A stretch of 64,000 nt of DNA from Alistipes sp. (lineage in GTDB: Bacteria > Bacteroidota > Bacteroidia > Bacteroidales > Rikenellaceae), in contig JAHHQM010000009.1 in NCBI GenBank assembly GCA_020026395.1, positions 4,796 to 68,795 of the forward strand, written 5' to 3'. The position numbers were made by a program, and so were the translations under genes. The notes beneath the pieces are model-generated. The model did no database searches. It saw nothing but the letters and a program-made list of their open reading frames with translations, and was not told the origin of the DNA. Positions 17,070-26,124 of the stretch are shown here, piece after piece. The first letter of the stretch is position 1. The number at the start of each line of letters is the position of its first letter.

Positions 17070-17088
17070 TTTGGGGTGTTTTATGGGG

Positions 17089-17096
17089 CAAAGGTA
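17089..17096 (-). promoter_or_regulatory. -7 box TACCTTTG of tadA
   Basis: It matches TAnnTTTG on the minus strand about 20 bases before the chosen ATG, and it decides the start. Confidence 0.55.
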
Positions 17097-17192
17097 GGCA
17101 AAAGATTCTGAAAAAAGAGTCGCCGCAGGGACGGATTCCCCCGTGAATGTCATTTTCCACGGAAAAAGTTACGCGAAAAGAAACCTTTTTTC

Positions 17193-17200
17193 TATCTTTG
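17193..17200 (+). promoter_or_regulatory. -7 box TATCTTTG of aspS
   Basis: It matches TAnnTTTG 30 bases before the aspS ATG. Confidence 0.6.
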
Positions 17201-17229
17201 TAAGTTACAAGACTTAAAGATACACAATT

Positions 17230-18984
17230 ATGTACAGAACCCATACATGCGGCTGTCTGAGAAAAGATCACATCGGTCAGACAGTCACGCTTGCCGGCTG
17301 GGTACAGAAGGTTCGTAATCTGGGCGCAATGACCTTTATCGACCTTCGTGACCGTTACGGCATCACCCAAATTGTCGTCGAGGAGCATTCGGCCGAAGAG
17401 GTCAAGACGATCGCTTCGAAACTCGGACGCGAGTGGGTCATTCAGATCACGGGTAAGGTGATCGAACGCCAGTCGAAAAACCCCAAAATGGCGACCGGCG
17501 ACATCGAGGTGTCGGCCGATAAGATTGTCGTTTTGAACGAGGCACAGACTCCTCCCTTCACCATCGAGGAGGTATCGGATGGTGGTGACGATCTGAGAAT
17601 GAAGTACCGTTATCTGGATCTTCGCCGTCCGCCCCTGCAGCGCAACATGATCCTGCGTCACAAGATGGCTCAGGAGATCCGCCGTTTTCTGGATCAGGAG
17701 GGTTTCCTCGAGATCGAGACCCCGTTCCTGGTGGGTTCGACCCCCGAGGGTGCGCGTGACTTCGTCGTTCCGAGCCGTATGAGCCCCAACCAGTTCTACG
17801 CCCTGCCCCAGTCGCCGCAGACCCTGAAGCAGCTGTTGATGGTGGCCGGTTTCGACCGTTACTTCCAGATCGTGCGTTGCTTCCGCGATGAGGATTTGCG
17901 TGCCGACCGTCAGCCCGAATTTACGCAGATCGACTGCGAGTTGTCGTTTGCCGAGCAGGAGGACATCCTCGAGATCTTCGAGCGTTGGGCAAAACACATG
18001 TTCAAGACGGTTTTGGGCATTGAGTTCACCGAGAAATTGCAGCGTATGCCGTGGATCGAAGCCATGGAGAAATACGGTTCGGACAAACCCGACCTGCGTT
18101 TCGGCATGGAGTTCCACGATGTGACGGATCTTGCGAAAGGTCACGGATTCTCCGTATTTGACGATGCGGAGTACGTGGTCGGTTTCGCCGCCACGGGTTG
18201 CGCCAAATATACCCGCAAGCAGATTGACGCCCTGACCGAGTTCGTAAAACGTCCCCAGGTCGGTGCCAAGGGGCTGATCTGGATCCGTCTGGAGCAGGAC
18301 AAGATCAAATCGTCGATCGACAAGTTCTACTCGCCCGAAGAGGTTCGTGCCATTGCCGAGCGTACGGGTGCCAAGGAGGGGGATATGGTCTTCATCCTGT
18401 GTGGCAAGAAGTTCAAGGCACTCACCCAGTTGTGCGCCCTTCGTCTGGAGGTTGGCAACCAGGAGGGTCTGCGCGATCCGAAGAAGTTCGCTCCGCTGTG
18501 GGTGGTTGACTTCCCGATGTTCGAGTGGGACGACGAGACGCAGCGTTTCTACGCCATGCACCACCCGTTCACCTCGCCCAAGAAAGAGGATATTCAGTAC
18601 CTGGATACCGATCCGGGTCGCGTTCGTGCCGACGCTTACGACTTCGTCTGCAACGGTACGGAGGTCGGCGGCGGTTCGATCCGTATCCACGATGCACAGC
18701 TTCAGGCTCAGATCTTCAAGTGTCTGGGATTTACGCCCGAAAAGGCACAGGAGCAGTTCGGCTTCCTGATGAATGCCTTCAAGTTCGGTGCGCCCCCTCA
18801 CGGAGGTCTGGCATTCGGTTTCGACCGTCTCTGCTCGCTGTTCGGCGGTTCGGAGTCGATCCGCGATTACATCGCATTCCCGAAGAACAATGCGGGTCGC
18901 GATGTGATGCTGGACGCTCCCGGCTACCTCGATCAGTCGCAGTTGGACGAGCTGTATCTGGCTCTGCGCAAGCCCGAAGCCTAA
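17230..18984 (+). CDS. aspS: Aspartyl-tRNA synthetase
   Basis: AspS charges tRNA-Asp (and tRNA-Asn in non-discriminating forms). The 584-residue bacterial-type enzyme shows the N-terminal OB anticodon domain (VTLAGWVQKVRNLGAMTFIDL), class II motif 2 and active-site text (STPEGARDFVVPSR, QSPQTLKQLLM, RCFRDEDLRADRQPEFTQID), the bacterial GAD insertion, and motif 3 (GLAFGFDRL). Whether it also charges tRNA-Asn cannot be told here. It has its own promoter and terminator. Confidence 0.98.
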   Translation: MYRTHTCGCLRKDHIGQTVTLAGWVQKVRNLGAMTFIDLRDRYGITQIVVEEHSAEEVKTIASKLGREWVIQITGKVIERQSKNPKMATGDIEVSADKIVVLNEAQTPPFTIEEVSDGGDDLRMKYRYLDLRRPPLQRNMILRHKMAQEIRRFLDQEGFLEIETPFLVGSTPEGARDFVVPSRMSPNQFYALPQSPQTLKQLLMVAGFDRYFQIVRCFRDEDLRADRQPEFTQIDCELSFAEQEDILEIFERWAKHMFKTVLGIEFTEKLQRMPWIEAMEKYGSDKPDLRFGMEFHDVTDLAKGHGFSVFDDAEYVVGFAATGCAKYTRKQIDALTEFVKRPQVGAKGLIWIRLEQDKIKSSIDKFYSPEEVRAIAERTGAKEGDMVFILCGKKFKALTQLCALRLEVGNQEGLRDPKKFAPLWVVDFPMFEWDDETQRFYAMHHPFTSPKKEDIQYLDTDPGRVRADAYDFVCNGTEVGGGSIRIHDAQLQAQIFKCLGFTPEKAQEQFGFLMNAFKFGAPPHGGLAFGFDRLCSLFGGSESIRDYIAFPKNNAGRDVMLDAPGYLDQSQLDELYLALRKPEA

Positions 18985-19007
18985 ACACTTCGGTTCAAGA
19001 TACGAGA

Positions 19008-19042
19008 AAGGGCATTCCCCCAAGGGAGTGCCCTTATTTTTT
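19008..19042 (+). terminator. Terminator of aspS
   Basis: GGGCATTCCC (19010-19019) pairs with GGGAGTGCCC (19024-19033), followed by TTATTTTTT. Confidence 0.85.
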
Positions 19043-19048
19043 ACCCCA

Positions 19049-19083
19049 TAAAAAATCCGTGCCTACCCGAAAGAAGCACGGAT
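19049..19083 (-). terminator. Terminator of the BamA-like gene
   Basis: ATCCGTGC (19055-19062) and GCACGGAT (19076-19083) form the stem, with a T-run on the minus strand. Confidence 0.8.
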
Positions 19084-19108
19084 TGTATTTTTGGTGGTGG
19101 GGTAGGGG

Positions 19109-20521
19109 TTAGAAGGCTTCGGAGGCGGTGAAGAGGAATGCCGACGAGCGTTTGCGATCCCACGGCAGATTCTGATTGCCGTAGATACCCCAACCGTAGT
19201 CCAGACGGATGTTCATGCCCTTCTTGAATTCGAAGCGGTAGCCGCAACCGAAGCTGTAGAGCATGTGGTCCCATTGGAATTTGTGCGTGCCCCATACCTG
19301 ACCCACGCCGAACCAGCCGACAACGCCGTGACGGCGGTAGATCTTCTGACGCAGCTCGAGCTGGGTTTCGACCAGGCGCTTGTCGCGGTAACGGCCTTCG
19401 TAGTAGCCGCGCATACGCTCCATACCGCCCATCTTCGAATACATGTGCCACGAGGGCGTGCCGATCGTGAGGTCGGTGTAGAAGTCGTAGGCCAGAACGC
19501 CGCCCTTCCAGACCTTCTTGTAGGCATCGAACGTCAGTGACAGGCGGCCGAAGTGGCGACCCGTATTACCCAACCATTTGGGATACCATTTTGCTTCGCC
19601 CTTCAGGAAAATACCCTTGGAGGCGTTGTGCATGATGTCGCGCGAATCGTATTGGAGGAACACACCCACATTGGCATTGAAGGCATCGGGATCTTCACCC
19701 GTGCGACGGATGTAGTTCGTGAAGGGATCTTGTTTGTCGGGGTCGTACGAACCGTCGCCCTTCTTCCATGTGTCGTAAATCTCGCCCAACTCGCCCGCAG
19801 GTTTCTCCATCGTGCCCGCGTCGATCTTCTCGAGCAGGTCGCGGATGTTCGACGCGCGGTAGCTCGTGCCCGAATAGTTCAGTCCCGCGCTCACGCCCGC
19901 ATACCAGCGTCCGTAAATCGCCGCGCAGTACGAGAAGCGTGCAATGGCGTTGGTGGTGGTCAGTTCCTGGGCGTAACCCTCCTTTCCGGCATCGTAACCC
20001 ACGCCGTAGAATGCTCCCGGGAAATAGACGAAGGCACCCGAATAGCTGATCAGTTGTTTGTTTTTCTTGAAAATGTTGTCGCCGCTGAAACGCAACAGCA
20101 CGAATTTCTGGGTCGTGAAGTTACCGTAGATCGAGATGTTGGAGGGCGAAGTGAGCGAGTCGGTGCGATCCATACGATACAGGCCGCCCAACAGGAAGCC
20201 GATACCGAAGCCCACATCCGACGAATAGTTCGGCCCCGGAGCGATACTCCAGTCGATCTTCTTTTCGAACGTGCGATCGACGTTCGAGCGGTTGTAGTAG
20301 TCGATGATTTTGCGGAAAAAGCCCTTGCGTTGAATCGAGTCGCCCTTGAGCGAGTCGGCATGGGGATATTTCCGTGCATGGCGTTTGCCCTGACCGATGC
20401 GGGTGACATCTCCGGCAAGAGGAATGATCTTCTTGTCGTCGCTTTCGATGTTTTGCGCCCACACGTCGCGGCACAGGACAACCAGCAACAGCAGCAGTAT
20501 GATGCGTTTGAAATTCTTCAT
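19109..20521 (-). CDS. BamA/TamA-family outer-membrane barrel protein
   Basis: The 470-residue protein has a signal peptide (ILLLLLLVVLCRDVWAQ) and a short N-terminal part without visible POTRA domains. It then has a barrel region with alternating aromatic strands (SDVGFGIGFLLGGLY, YFPGAFYGVGYD, VFLQYDSRD, and GRHFGRLSLTFDAY) ending in the typical surface-antigen tail GMNIRLDYGWG and a final Phe. Short POTRA-less barrels of this family are common in Bacteroidota. They may insert or translocate outer-membrane components, but the substrate is unknown. It is transcribed alone from a -7 box at 20542-20549. Confidence 0.8.
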   Translation of the reverse strand: MKNFKRIILLLLLVVLCRDVWAQNIESDDKKIIPLAGDVTRIGQGKRHARKYPHADSLKGDSIQRKGFFRKIIDYYNRSNVDRTFEKKIDWSIAPGPNYSSDVGFGIGFLLGGLYRMDRTDSLTSPSNISIYGNFTTQKFVLLRFSGDNIFKKNKQLISYSGAFVYFPGAFYGVGYDAGKEGYAQELTTTNAIARFSYCAAIYGRWYAGVSAGLNYSGTSYRASNIRDLLEKIDAGTMEKPAGELGEIYDTWKKGDGSYDPDKQDPFTNYIRRTGEDPDAFNANVGVFLQYDSRDIMHNASKGIFLKGEAKWYPKWLGNTGRHFGRLSLTFDAYKKVWKGGVLAYDFYTDLTIGTPSWHMYSKMGGMERMRGYYEGRYRDKRLVETQLELRQKIYRRHGVVGWFGVGQVWGTHKFQWDHMLYSFGCGYRFEFKKGMNIRLDYGWGIYGNQNLPWDRKRSSAFLFTASEAF

Positions 20522-20541
20522 TGATCAGGACATATATGAGA

Positions 20542-20549
20542 CAAAAGTA
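20542..20549 (-). promoter_or_regulatory. -7 box TACTTTTG of the BamA-like gene
   Basis: It matches TAnnTTTG on the minus strand about 20 bases before the ATG. Confidence 0.5.
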
Positions 20550-20670
20550 TATTTTTATTCAGTGAGTTCCAAGCCTCTCGGCGGGGGTTTCACTCCGAAA
20601 TGTGCGACACGTTGTTCGGTATTTCCGTTTTGGGACAGCGCTGTGCGCAAAATGTACTTTTCGGGGGTAC

Positions 20671-20707
20671 AAAAAAGAGGGGAACCTCCCTAAAGGAGCA
20701 TCCCCTC
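20671..20707 (-). terminator. Terminator of the C1 peptidase gene
   Basis: GAGGGG and CCCCTC arms with a further paired interior are followed by TTTTTT on the minus strand. Confidence 0.8.
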
Positions 20708-20740
20708 AAATATCGAGCCTCGAACGGAAGGCTCAAGGTC

Positions 20741-21946
20741 TTATTTCAGACCGAGCTTCTTCTGAATCTCTTCGGGAAGAGCGTTCTTGTTGATGGTGAT
20801 CGAGGTGGTCTTATACTCGAAGAAAGGCTTCGAGAAGTACCAGAAACCCTTGTAGGGGTTGTTGATGTCCCACGAGTTCTGAACCTTGTAGTAGTTGTTT
20901 CCGGCCTGATCGACAGCAGTACCCATGATAACCATACCGTGGTCATCGGTCGTGAGGAAGTTATCGAATGCTTCCTGACGCATCTCCTGGTTGATCTCCA
21001 ACTCCTTGACGGGAGCCTCGAACTTGTAGAGCATAGCCTCTTTCTCGGCCTTGGTCAGGTTGCCCCAACGAGCCGACTCGGTGCCGGTCATACCGTCGAG
21101 GTTTACATCGGGTACGATACCGATCGACTTGGTACGGCTGAAGCCCTTCTCGCTTACGTCGGTACCCCATGCTACGCTGTAACCGTTCTCCAGTGCGTAA
21201 TCAACAACCTGAGTCATCTCGTTGAGCGGCAGGTTATAAACTTCGCCCCAGATCCAGTTGTCGGGAAGCTCGATGATGAACTTCGAGTAGAAGGGGTGGT
21301 GCGTAAACGAAGTGATGTCGATGTAATCGCTCATCGTCAGAGGCAGCGACTCGGCAAACGATTTGGGAGTGTACTCCTTACCCTTCCAAGTGAACTTCTC
21401 GGGAAGCTCACCGAAGTAAGCGTCGAGGATGGCGTCGAAACCGCGCTCCCATGCCGTGGTCAGCTCACGACCGCGAGCCGAACCGGCCAATACACCGTCC
21501 AGGTAGTTCTTCAATACGGGCGAAAGCTCGTGGAAGTCGGCCTTGTCGGTACCATAGTTGAAACCCGTGTAGATCTCCTGGGGAACCACACCATATTTGT
21601 CGATCATCTCGATTACGTCGTGCGATGCGCCGCCCTCGGCAAAGTTCAGGAAACCGTGCATACGGATGTACTTGCGGGCTTTCTCCTTGTAGGCGTGACG
21701 TACGATGAACATCTCCGAGAGGTGAATCTCACCGTAACCCTGCTTCAGGAGTTCGTTCTCGAGGAACGATACGGTCGAGTAGCACCAGCACGTACCGCTG
21801 CGGTGTTGGTTCTTCACGGGAGTCGTCGGGATGAGGATCTTGTCCGTGAATTTGTAGCCTTCAGGCTGCTCCTGCTTGGCAGGTTTCTTTGCACCCACCG
21901 AAGTTACCATGGCTACGGCGAGCAACAGAGTCAAAAACTTTTTCAT
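20741..21946 (-). CDS. C1-family cysteine peptidase (bleomycin hydrolase/PepC type), exported
   Basis: The 401-residue protein has an N-terminal signal peptide (KKFLTLLLAVAMVTSVGA) and the papain-fold triad: Cys53 in QHRSGTCWCYS, His336 in DDHGMVI and Asn357 in VQNSW. The spacing and the region QEIYTGFNYG suit the C1B aminopeptidase C/bleomycin hydrolase branch, which trims peptides from the N terminus. The signal peptide makes it periplasmic or secreted rather than cytosolic. It probably serves peptide scavenging (inference). It has its own terminator. Confidence 0.9.
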   Translation of the reverse strand: MKKFLTLLLAVAMVTSVGAKKPAKQEQPEGYKFTDKILIPTTPVKNQHRSGTCWCYSTVSFLENELLKQGYGEIHLSEMFIVRHAYKEKARKYIRMHGFLNFAEGGASHDVIEMIDKYGVVPQEIYTGFNYGTDKADFHELSPVLKNYLDGVLAGSARGRELTTAWERGFDAILDAYFGELPEKFTWKGKEYTPKSFAESLPLTMSDYIDITSFTHHPFYSKFIIELPDNWIWGEVYNLPLNEMTQVVDYALENGYSVAWGTDVSEKGFSRTKSIGIVPDVNLDGMTGTESARWGNLTKAEKEAMLYKFEAPVKELEINQEMRQEAFDNFLTTDDHGMVIMGTAVDQAGNNYYKVQNSWDINNPYKGFWYFSKPFFEYKTTSITINKNALPEEIQKKLGLK

Positions 21947-21996
21947 TTGGATTAATGGTTTTGGGTTTGTGAATAAATATTAAAAACTTGTAAAGA

Positions 21997-24294
21997 TTAT
22001 TTCTTCGACGAGGCAATGATCTTGCGGCAATCCTCGAGCGTGAGCTGTTCGGGCGTGGCGCTCTTCGGGATGCGGTAGTTCTTGCCTTTGAACGCGATGT
22101 AGGGGCCGTAACGACCGTTCTTGACCAACAGGTCGGGCTCTTCTTCGAAGGTCTTCAGCGGCGTGTTGGCGGCCAGTGCGGCGGTCTTGTGGGCGCGGAC
22201 AACCTCCACGGCACGCTCGTAGGTGATCGTGTAGGGATCGTCGCTCTTCTGAAGCGATGCGAACGACTTGCCGTAGCGCACATAAGCACCATAGCGGCCG
22301 ATGCCCACCGACAACTCCTCACCGTCCAGCTCACCCAGCGTACGCGGCAGGGCAAACAGTCCGAGTGCCTCCTCCAGGGTAATCGACTCGATCAGCTGGC
22401 CTTTCTTCAGTGAGGCAAAATGGCCCTTCTCGCCCTCGTTACCCTCGATTTCGACCATCGGGCCGTAGCGGCCGATGCGTGCCTTGACGATATGACCCGT
22501 CTTGGGATCATTGCCCAGGATGCGCACCTGATGGCTCTTCTCGGTCTGGGTCTCGATGGCTGTATCGACCATCTTGTGGAAGGGCTTATAGAAATCGGAG
22601 ATCATCTTGTTCCACGTGATGTCGCCCTCGGCGATGCGGTCGAACTCCTTCTCGACGTTGGCCGTGAAGTTGTAGTCGATGATCGGGCCGAACTGCGTTT
22701 CGAGGTAGTCGTTTACCACCATACCGATGTCGGTCGGCGAGAGGCGGTTCTTCTCCTTGCCGTAGTTCTCGTTCTTGATTTGCGTCGTGACCATACCCTT
22801 CTTGAGGGTCATCTGCACGAATTCGCGTTTCTGGCCGTCGCGGTTCTGCTTCACGACGTAACCGCGGTTGATGATCGTCGTGATGGTCGGGGCGTAGGTC
22901 GAAGGACGTCCGATACCCAACTCCTCCATACGCTTCACGAGCGATGCCTCGTTGTAGCGCGGCGGTGCCTGCGTGAAACGCTCCGTGGCGGTGATTTCCT
23001 CGTTCTTGACGCGGTCGCCCGCCGTCAGTTTCGGGAGAATGCCTTCGCTGCCCTCCTGGGCGTTGTCGTCGTCGGTCGATTCGGAGTAAAGGCGCAGGAA
23101 ACCATCGAAACGGATCACCTCACCCGTGGCCACGAACTGCTGGGGCTTGCCCACAATGTCGATGACGAGCGTCGTGCGATCCAGCTCGGCGGGAACCATC
23201 TGTGAGGCAACCGTACGCTTCCAGATCAGGTCGTAGAGGCGTTTCTCGGTGGCCGTGCCTTCGATTTCGCGGCGGTCGATGTAGGACGGACGGATGGCCT
23301 CGTGTGCCTCCTGTGCGCCCTTCGTCTTGGTCTTATAGTTGAAACGGCGCGAATATTTCTCGCCGTAGAGTTTCGTGACTTCCTCCTTGCACTGCGCCAG
23401 AGCCTGCTCCGAAAGGTTTACCGAGTCGGTACGCATGTAGGTGATCAAACCCAGCTCGTAGAGGTGCTGTGCCACGGACATTGTCTGCGATACGCTCATA
23501 CCCAGCTTTCGTCCGGCCTCCTGTTGCAGGGTCGAGGTCGTGAACGGGGGGGCGGGGTAACGCTGTGCGGGTTTCTCCTCGGATTTCGAGACGGCATACT
23601 CCGCACCGATGCACTCGCCGAGGAATTTCTCGGCAGCTTCGCGCTTGTCGAAACGGGTCGAAAGCTCTGCCTTGAAGAGCGTCTTCTCGGGCGCATCGGC
23701 CGGATAGAACTGACCCACGATGCGGTAGAACGACGTCGAATTGAAGGCGATGATCTCACGCTCGCGCTCCACCAGAAGGCGGACGGCAACCGACTGCACG
23801 CGGCCTGCCGACAACTGCGGGCGTACCTTCTTCCACAATACGGGCGAAAGCTCGAAGCCGACCAGTCGGTCGAGGATGCGGCGTGCCTGCTGGGCATTGA
23901 CCAGATCCATATTGACGGTTCGCGGATGCTCGATGGCCTCCAGAATGGCGTGCTTCGTGATTTCGTGGAACACGATACGTTTCGTGTTTTCGACCGGGAG
24001 ACCCAACACTTCGGTCAGGTGCCATGCGATGGCCTCTCCTTCGCGGTCCTCATCGGAAGCCAGCCATACGGTTTTGGATTTCGAGAGTTTCGAGAGTTCG
24101 TCCACGACTTTCTTCTTGTCGCTCGGAATTTCGTATATGGGTTGAAATCCGTTGTCGATGTGGATTCCAAGGTCTTTTTTCGAAAGGTCTCTGATGTGTC
24201 CGAAGCTCGACTTCACGATGTAGTCCTTACCCAGGAACTTCTCGATGGTTTTCGCTTTGGCCGGAGACTCGACAATCACTAAATTTTCCTGCAT
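21997..24294 (-). CDS. topA: DNA topoisomerase I (type IA)
   Basis: TopA relaxes negative supercoils by cutting one strand through a tyrosine. The 765-residue protein has the TOPRIM opening (NLVIVESPAKAKTIEKFLG) and DEDREGEAIAWHL, the active-site region TYMRTDSVNLS near residue 290, and YKTKTKGAQEAHEAIRPS. The C terminus lacks Cys4 zinc fingers; instead it has repeats built on GRYGPMVEI, GRYGAYVRYG and NGRYGPYIAFKG, the cysteine-free type seen in many bacteria. The start is at ATG 24294. Confidence 0.97.
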   Translation of the reverse strand: MQENLVIVESPAKAKTIEKFLGKDYIVKSSFGHIRDLSKKDLGIHIDNGFQPIYEIPSDKKKVVDELSKLSKSKTVWLASDEDREGEAIAWHLTEVLGLPVENTKRIVFHEITKHAILEAIEHPRTVNMDLVNAQQARRILDRLVGFELSPVLWKKVRPQLSAGRVQSVAVRLLVEREREIIAFNSTSFYRIVGQFYPADAPEKTLFKAELSTRFDKREAAEKFLGECIGAEYAVSKSEEKPAQRYPAPPFTTSTLQQEAGRKLGMSVSQTMSVAQHLYELGLITYMRTDSVNLSEQALAQCKEEVTKLYGEKYSRRFNYKTKTKGAQEAHEAIRPSYIDRREIEGTATEKRLYDLIWKRTVASQMVPAELDRTTLVIDIVGKPQQFVATGEVIRFDGFLRLYSESTDDDNAQEGSEGILPKLTAGDRVKNEEITATERFTQAPPRYNEASLVKRMEELGIGRPSTYAPTITTIINRGYVVKQNRDGQKREFVQMTLKKGMVTTQIKNENYGKEKNRLSPTDIGMVVNDYLETQFGPIIDYNFTANVEKEFDRIAEGDITWNKMISDFYKPFHKMVDTAIETQTEKSHQVRILGNDPKTGHIVKARIGRYGPMVEIEGNEGEKGHFASLKKGQLIESITLEEALGLFALPRTLGELDGEELSVGIGRYGAYVRYGKSFASLQKSDDPYTITYERAVEVVRAHKTAALAANTPLKTFEEEPDLLVKNGRYGPYIAFKGKNYRIPKSATPEQLTLEDCRKIIASSKK

Positions 24295-24320
24295 TGCGTT
24301 TATCTTGTATCTTGTCTTTT

Positions 24321-24328
24321 CAGAAATA
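24321..24328 (-). promoter_or_regulatory. Possible -7 box TATTTCTG of topA
   Basis: It has one mismatch to TAnnTTTG on the minus strand, 27 bases before the ATG and just after the terminator of the preceding operon. Confidence 0.35.
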
Positions 24329-24358
24329 CGAAAACCTAAGAGTATTGATCTTAGGTTC
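24329..24358 (-). terminator. Terminator of the glycogen synthase-DUF4270 operon
   Basis: AACCTAAG and CTTAGGTT arms are followed by TTTTCG on the minus strand, right after the DUF4270 stop. Confidence 0.65.
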
Positions 24359-24375
24359 CGTGTGCTTTCTTTCCG

Positions 24376-26124
24376 TTACTTAATTAAGTTGTAGGCCATC
24401 TCCAGTCGGATAGGCGCCTCGTTGCGTAACGAGCCGTCCTTGGAACGGGTCTGACCCTGTAATATGGTGAACGACGAGGTGAACAGATCGTAGGCTTCGG
24501 GTCCGAGGAAGATCGACCTGTTTTTGATTTCCGTCCATTTGATTTTCGACCAGCCGTCGCCCGTTGCGTTGATTGCGCTCCACGAGGCGTCACGCGGGAA
24601 TCCCGCTTTCTCTTTTTGGTCGAGGTAGTTGTTCCATGCATCCTGCACGAAGCCCGTCACGTTCATCGCATAACAGCCGTGGCTGCGGTTGATGTAGCCG
24701 TCGTAGGCCAGCGTGTAGTTGTATTGTTGTTCGAGTACGAAATCGTAGTCGGGAATACCCGTCAGACCCTTGTAGGAGGTATACATACCGAGGCGGGCGG
24801 GTGCCGAATTCATCTGGTCGATCAGCTTTCCGGCGTTCGGTGCATCGATCTCCTGCCAGTTGTGCTTGCCGTCGGGGAAGTAGATCGTCATGATGGCCTG
24901 GTTGAAGGCCAGGGCACGGAACTCCTGTCCGGCTTTCTTGTTCTCCTGTTCGATGGTGTATTCCAGCTCCTTGAAGAACTCCTCGCCGAGCGAAATTTCG
25001 GTGATGATGCCGCCCAGACCCTCGATCATGATGCGCGTCACTTCGGGACGCTCGTCGGGCTGGCCGGGTTTCGGCTCGCGTGCCTTGTTCAGGTCGATGT
25101 GTGCCTCGGTGGCCGTGGCCGTCGAATAATCGTGGGTAATGGCATTGACCGATACGTTGCCGTGTTTGGTCTGGTAGGGATCGATGAAGTTGAACGACAG
25201 TCCGAGCGTATCCTTGATCAGCGCGGGGTCTTCCGGCTGACGGTTACGGCCGAAGATCGCCAGACCCGACGATTTGAGCGCCGTGCCGTAGATCGTACCG
25301 CGTGTCGAACCGCTTCCGAGTGCCATCGGGTCGCTCTTGGGTTTGATGTACAGACCCTTGAACTCCTCGAGGAACTTGTCGAGGTTTTTCGAATCGTAGA
25401 TCGAATAGTCGCCCTTGTATTTACCCTCGAGCAGCATCAGACGGCGCACAAACGCATAACCCTCCTCGGTGGGGGTCAGCGTGACGGCCTCTTTCTTGGT
25501 GCTGTTCTCGCCGCCGAACTTGAACGTGAAGAGCGGCTTGTCGCTCAGGATGGAGCGATTGCCCAGGTAGGGAACTTTTTCGGGATTGAATCCGATGTAG
25601 AACGTGGTGTCGCGTTCGGTTCTGCCCGTCGAGACGGGTTTCTGGGTGAGGTAGTCGTTGGTGGTGATTTCGTACACCTCGAACTCCTGCACCGAAGTGG
25701 TATCCTTACCGAAACTGTTGATCGAGATCTTGAGCTGCGCCGAGTCGAAGATGGGGCGGTAGCCGAAGTAACCCGAATCGATGCGGTAATAGGAAACGTA
25801 CTGCGAAAGGAAGCCCGCCGTACGCGTACCCAGCGTGTCGTTGAACATCACACCCATATAACCCGACGAAATGTTTGCCGAGGGTACCGAGTCGGTCTGA
25901 TACAGACGTGTCTCGAGGTAGTTGCGGGGCATGGGATAATCCGGCTTCAGCTCCTCCTGCTTCGGGAGGGTGATGTAGCCGGCTCTCATCTGCTGGTTTT
26001 CGGGTATGAGGTTGGAGCCGATGGTATCATCGACATCCTGACACGAAGAGAGGGTTGTCACGATTGCCACGACTGCAAGTGCAGCCGTGAGCAACGTGTG
26101 ACGCATTTTATTGAATGGCTTCAT
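24376..26124 (-). CDS. DUF4270 lipoprotein
   Basis: The 582-residue protein has a lipoprotein signal peptide (LLTAALAVVAIVTTLSSCQD) and matches the DUF4270 family of Bacteroidota: early IGSNLIPENQ, then YLETRLYQTDSVP and GVMFNDTLGTRTAGFLSQY. Function is unknown; it should sit in the outer membrane or on the cell surface. The frame overlaps the upstream synthase by 17 bases; ATG 26106 would remove the overlap and still give a full signal peptide, so the start is uncertain. Pairing with glycogen synthase is conserved in the phylum (known), for reasons not clear. Confidence 0.85.
   Translation of the reverse strand: MKPFNKMRHTLLTAALAVVAIVTTLSSCQDVDDTIGSNLIPENQQMRAGYITLPKQEELKPDYPMPRNYLETRLYQTDSVPSANISSGYMGVMFNDTLGTRTAGFLSQYVSYYRIDSGYFGYRPIFDSAQLKISINSFGKDTTSVQEFEVYEITTNDYLTQKPVSTGRTERDTTFYIGFNPEKVPYLGNRSILSDKPLFTFKFGGENSTKKEAVTLTPTEEGYAFVRRLMLLEGKYKGDYSIYDSKNLDKFLEEFKGLYIKPKSDPMALGSGSTRGTIYGTALKSSGLAIFGRNRQPEDPALIKDTLGLSFNFIDPYQTKHGNVSVNAITHDYSTATATEAHIDLNKAREPKPGQPDERPEVTRIMIEGLGGIITEISLGEEFFKELEYTIEQENKKAGQEFRALAFNQAIMTIYFPDGKHNWQEIDAPNAGKLIDQMNSAPARLGMYTSYKGLTGIPDYDFVLEQQYNYTLAYDGYINRSHGCYAMNVTGFVQDAWNNYLDQKEKAGFPRDASWSAINATGDGWSKIKWTEIKNRSIFLGPEAYDLFTSSFTILQGQTRSKDGSLRNEAPIRLEMAYNLIK

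Noticed and set aside
16993..19023. Minus-strand open frame of 676 codons opposite aspS
   Set aside because: It overlaps tadA and the aspS promoter; shadow of a certain gene.
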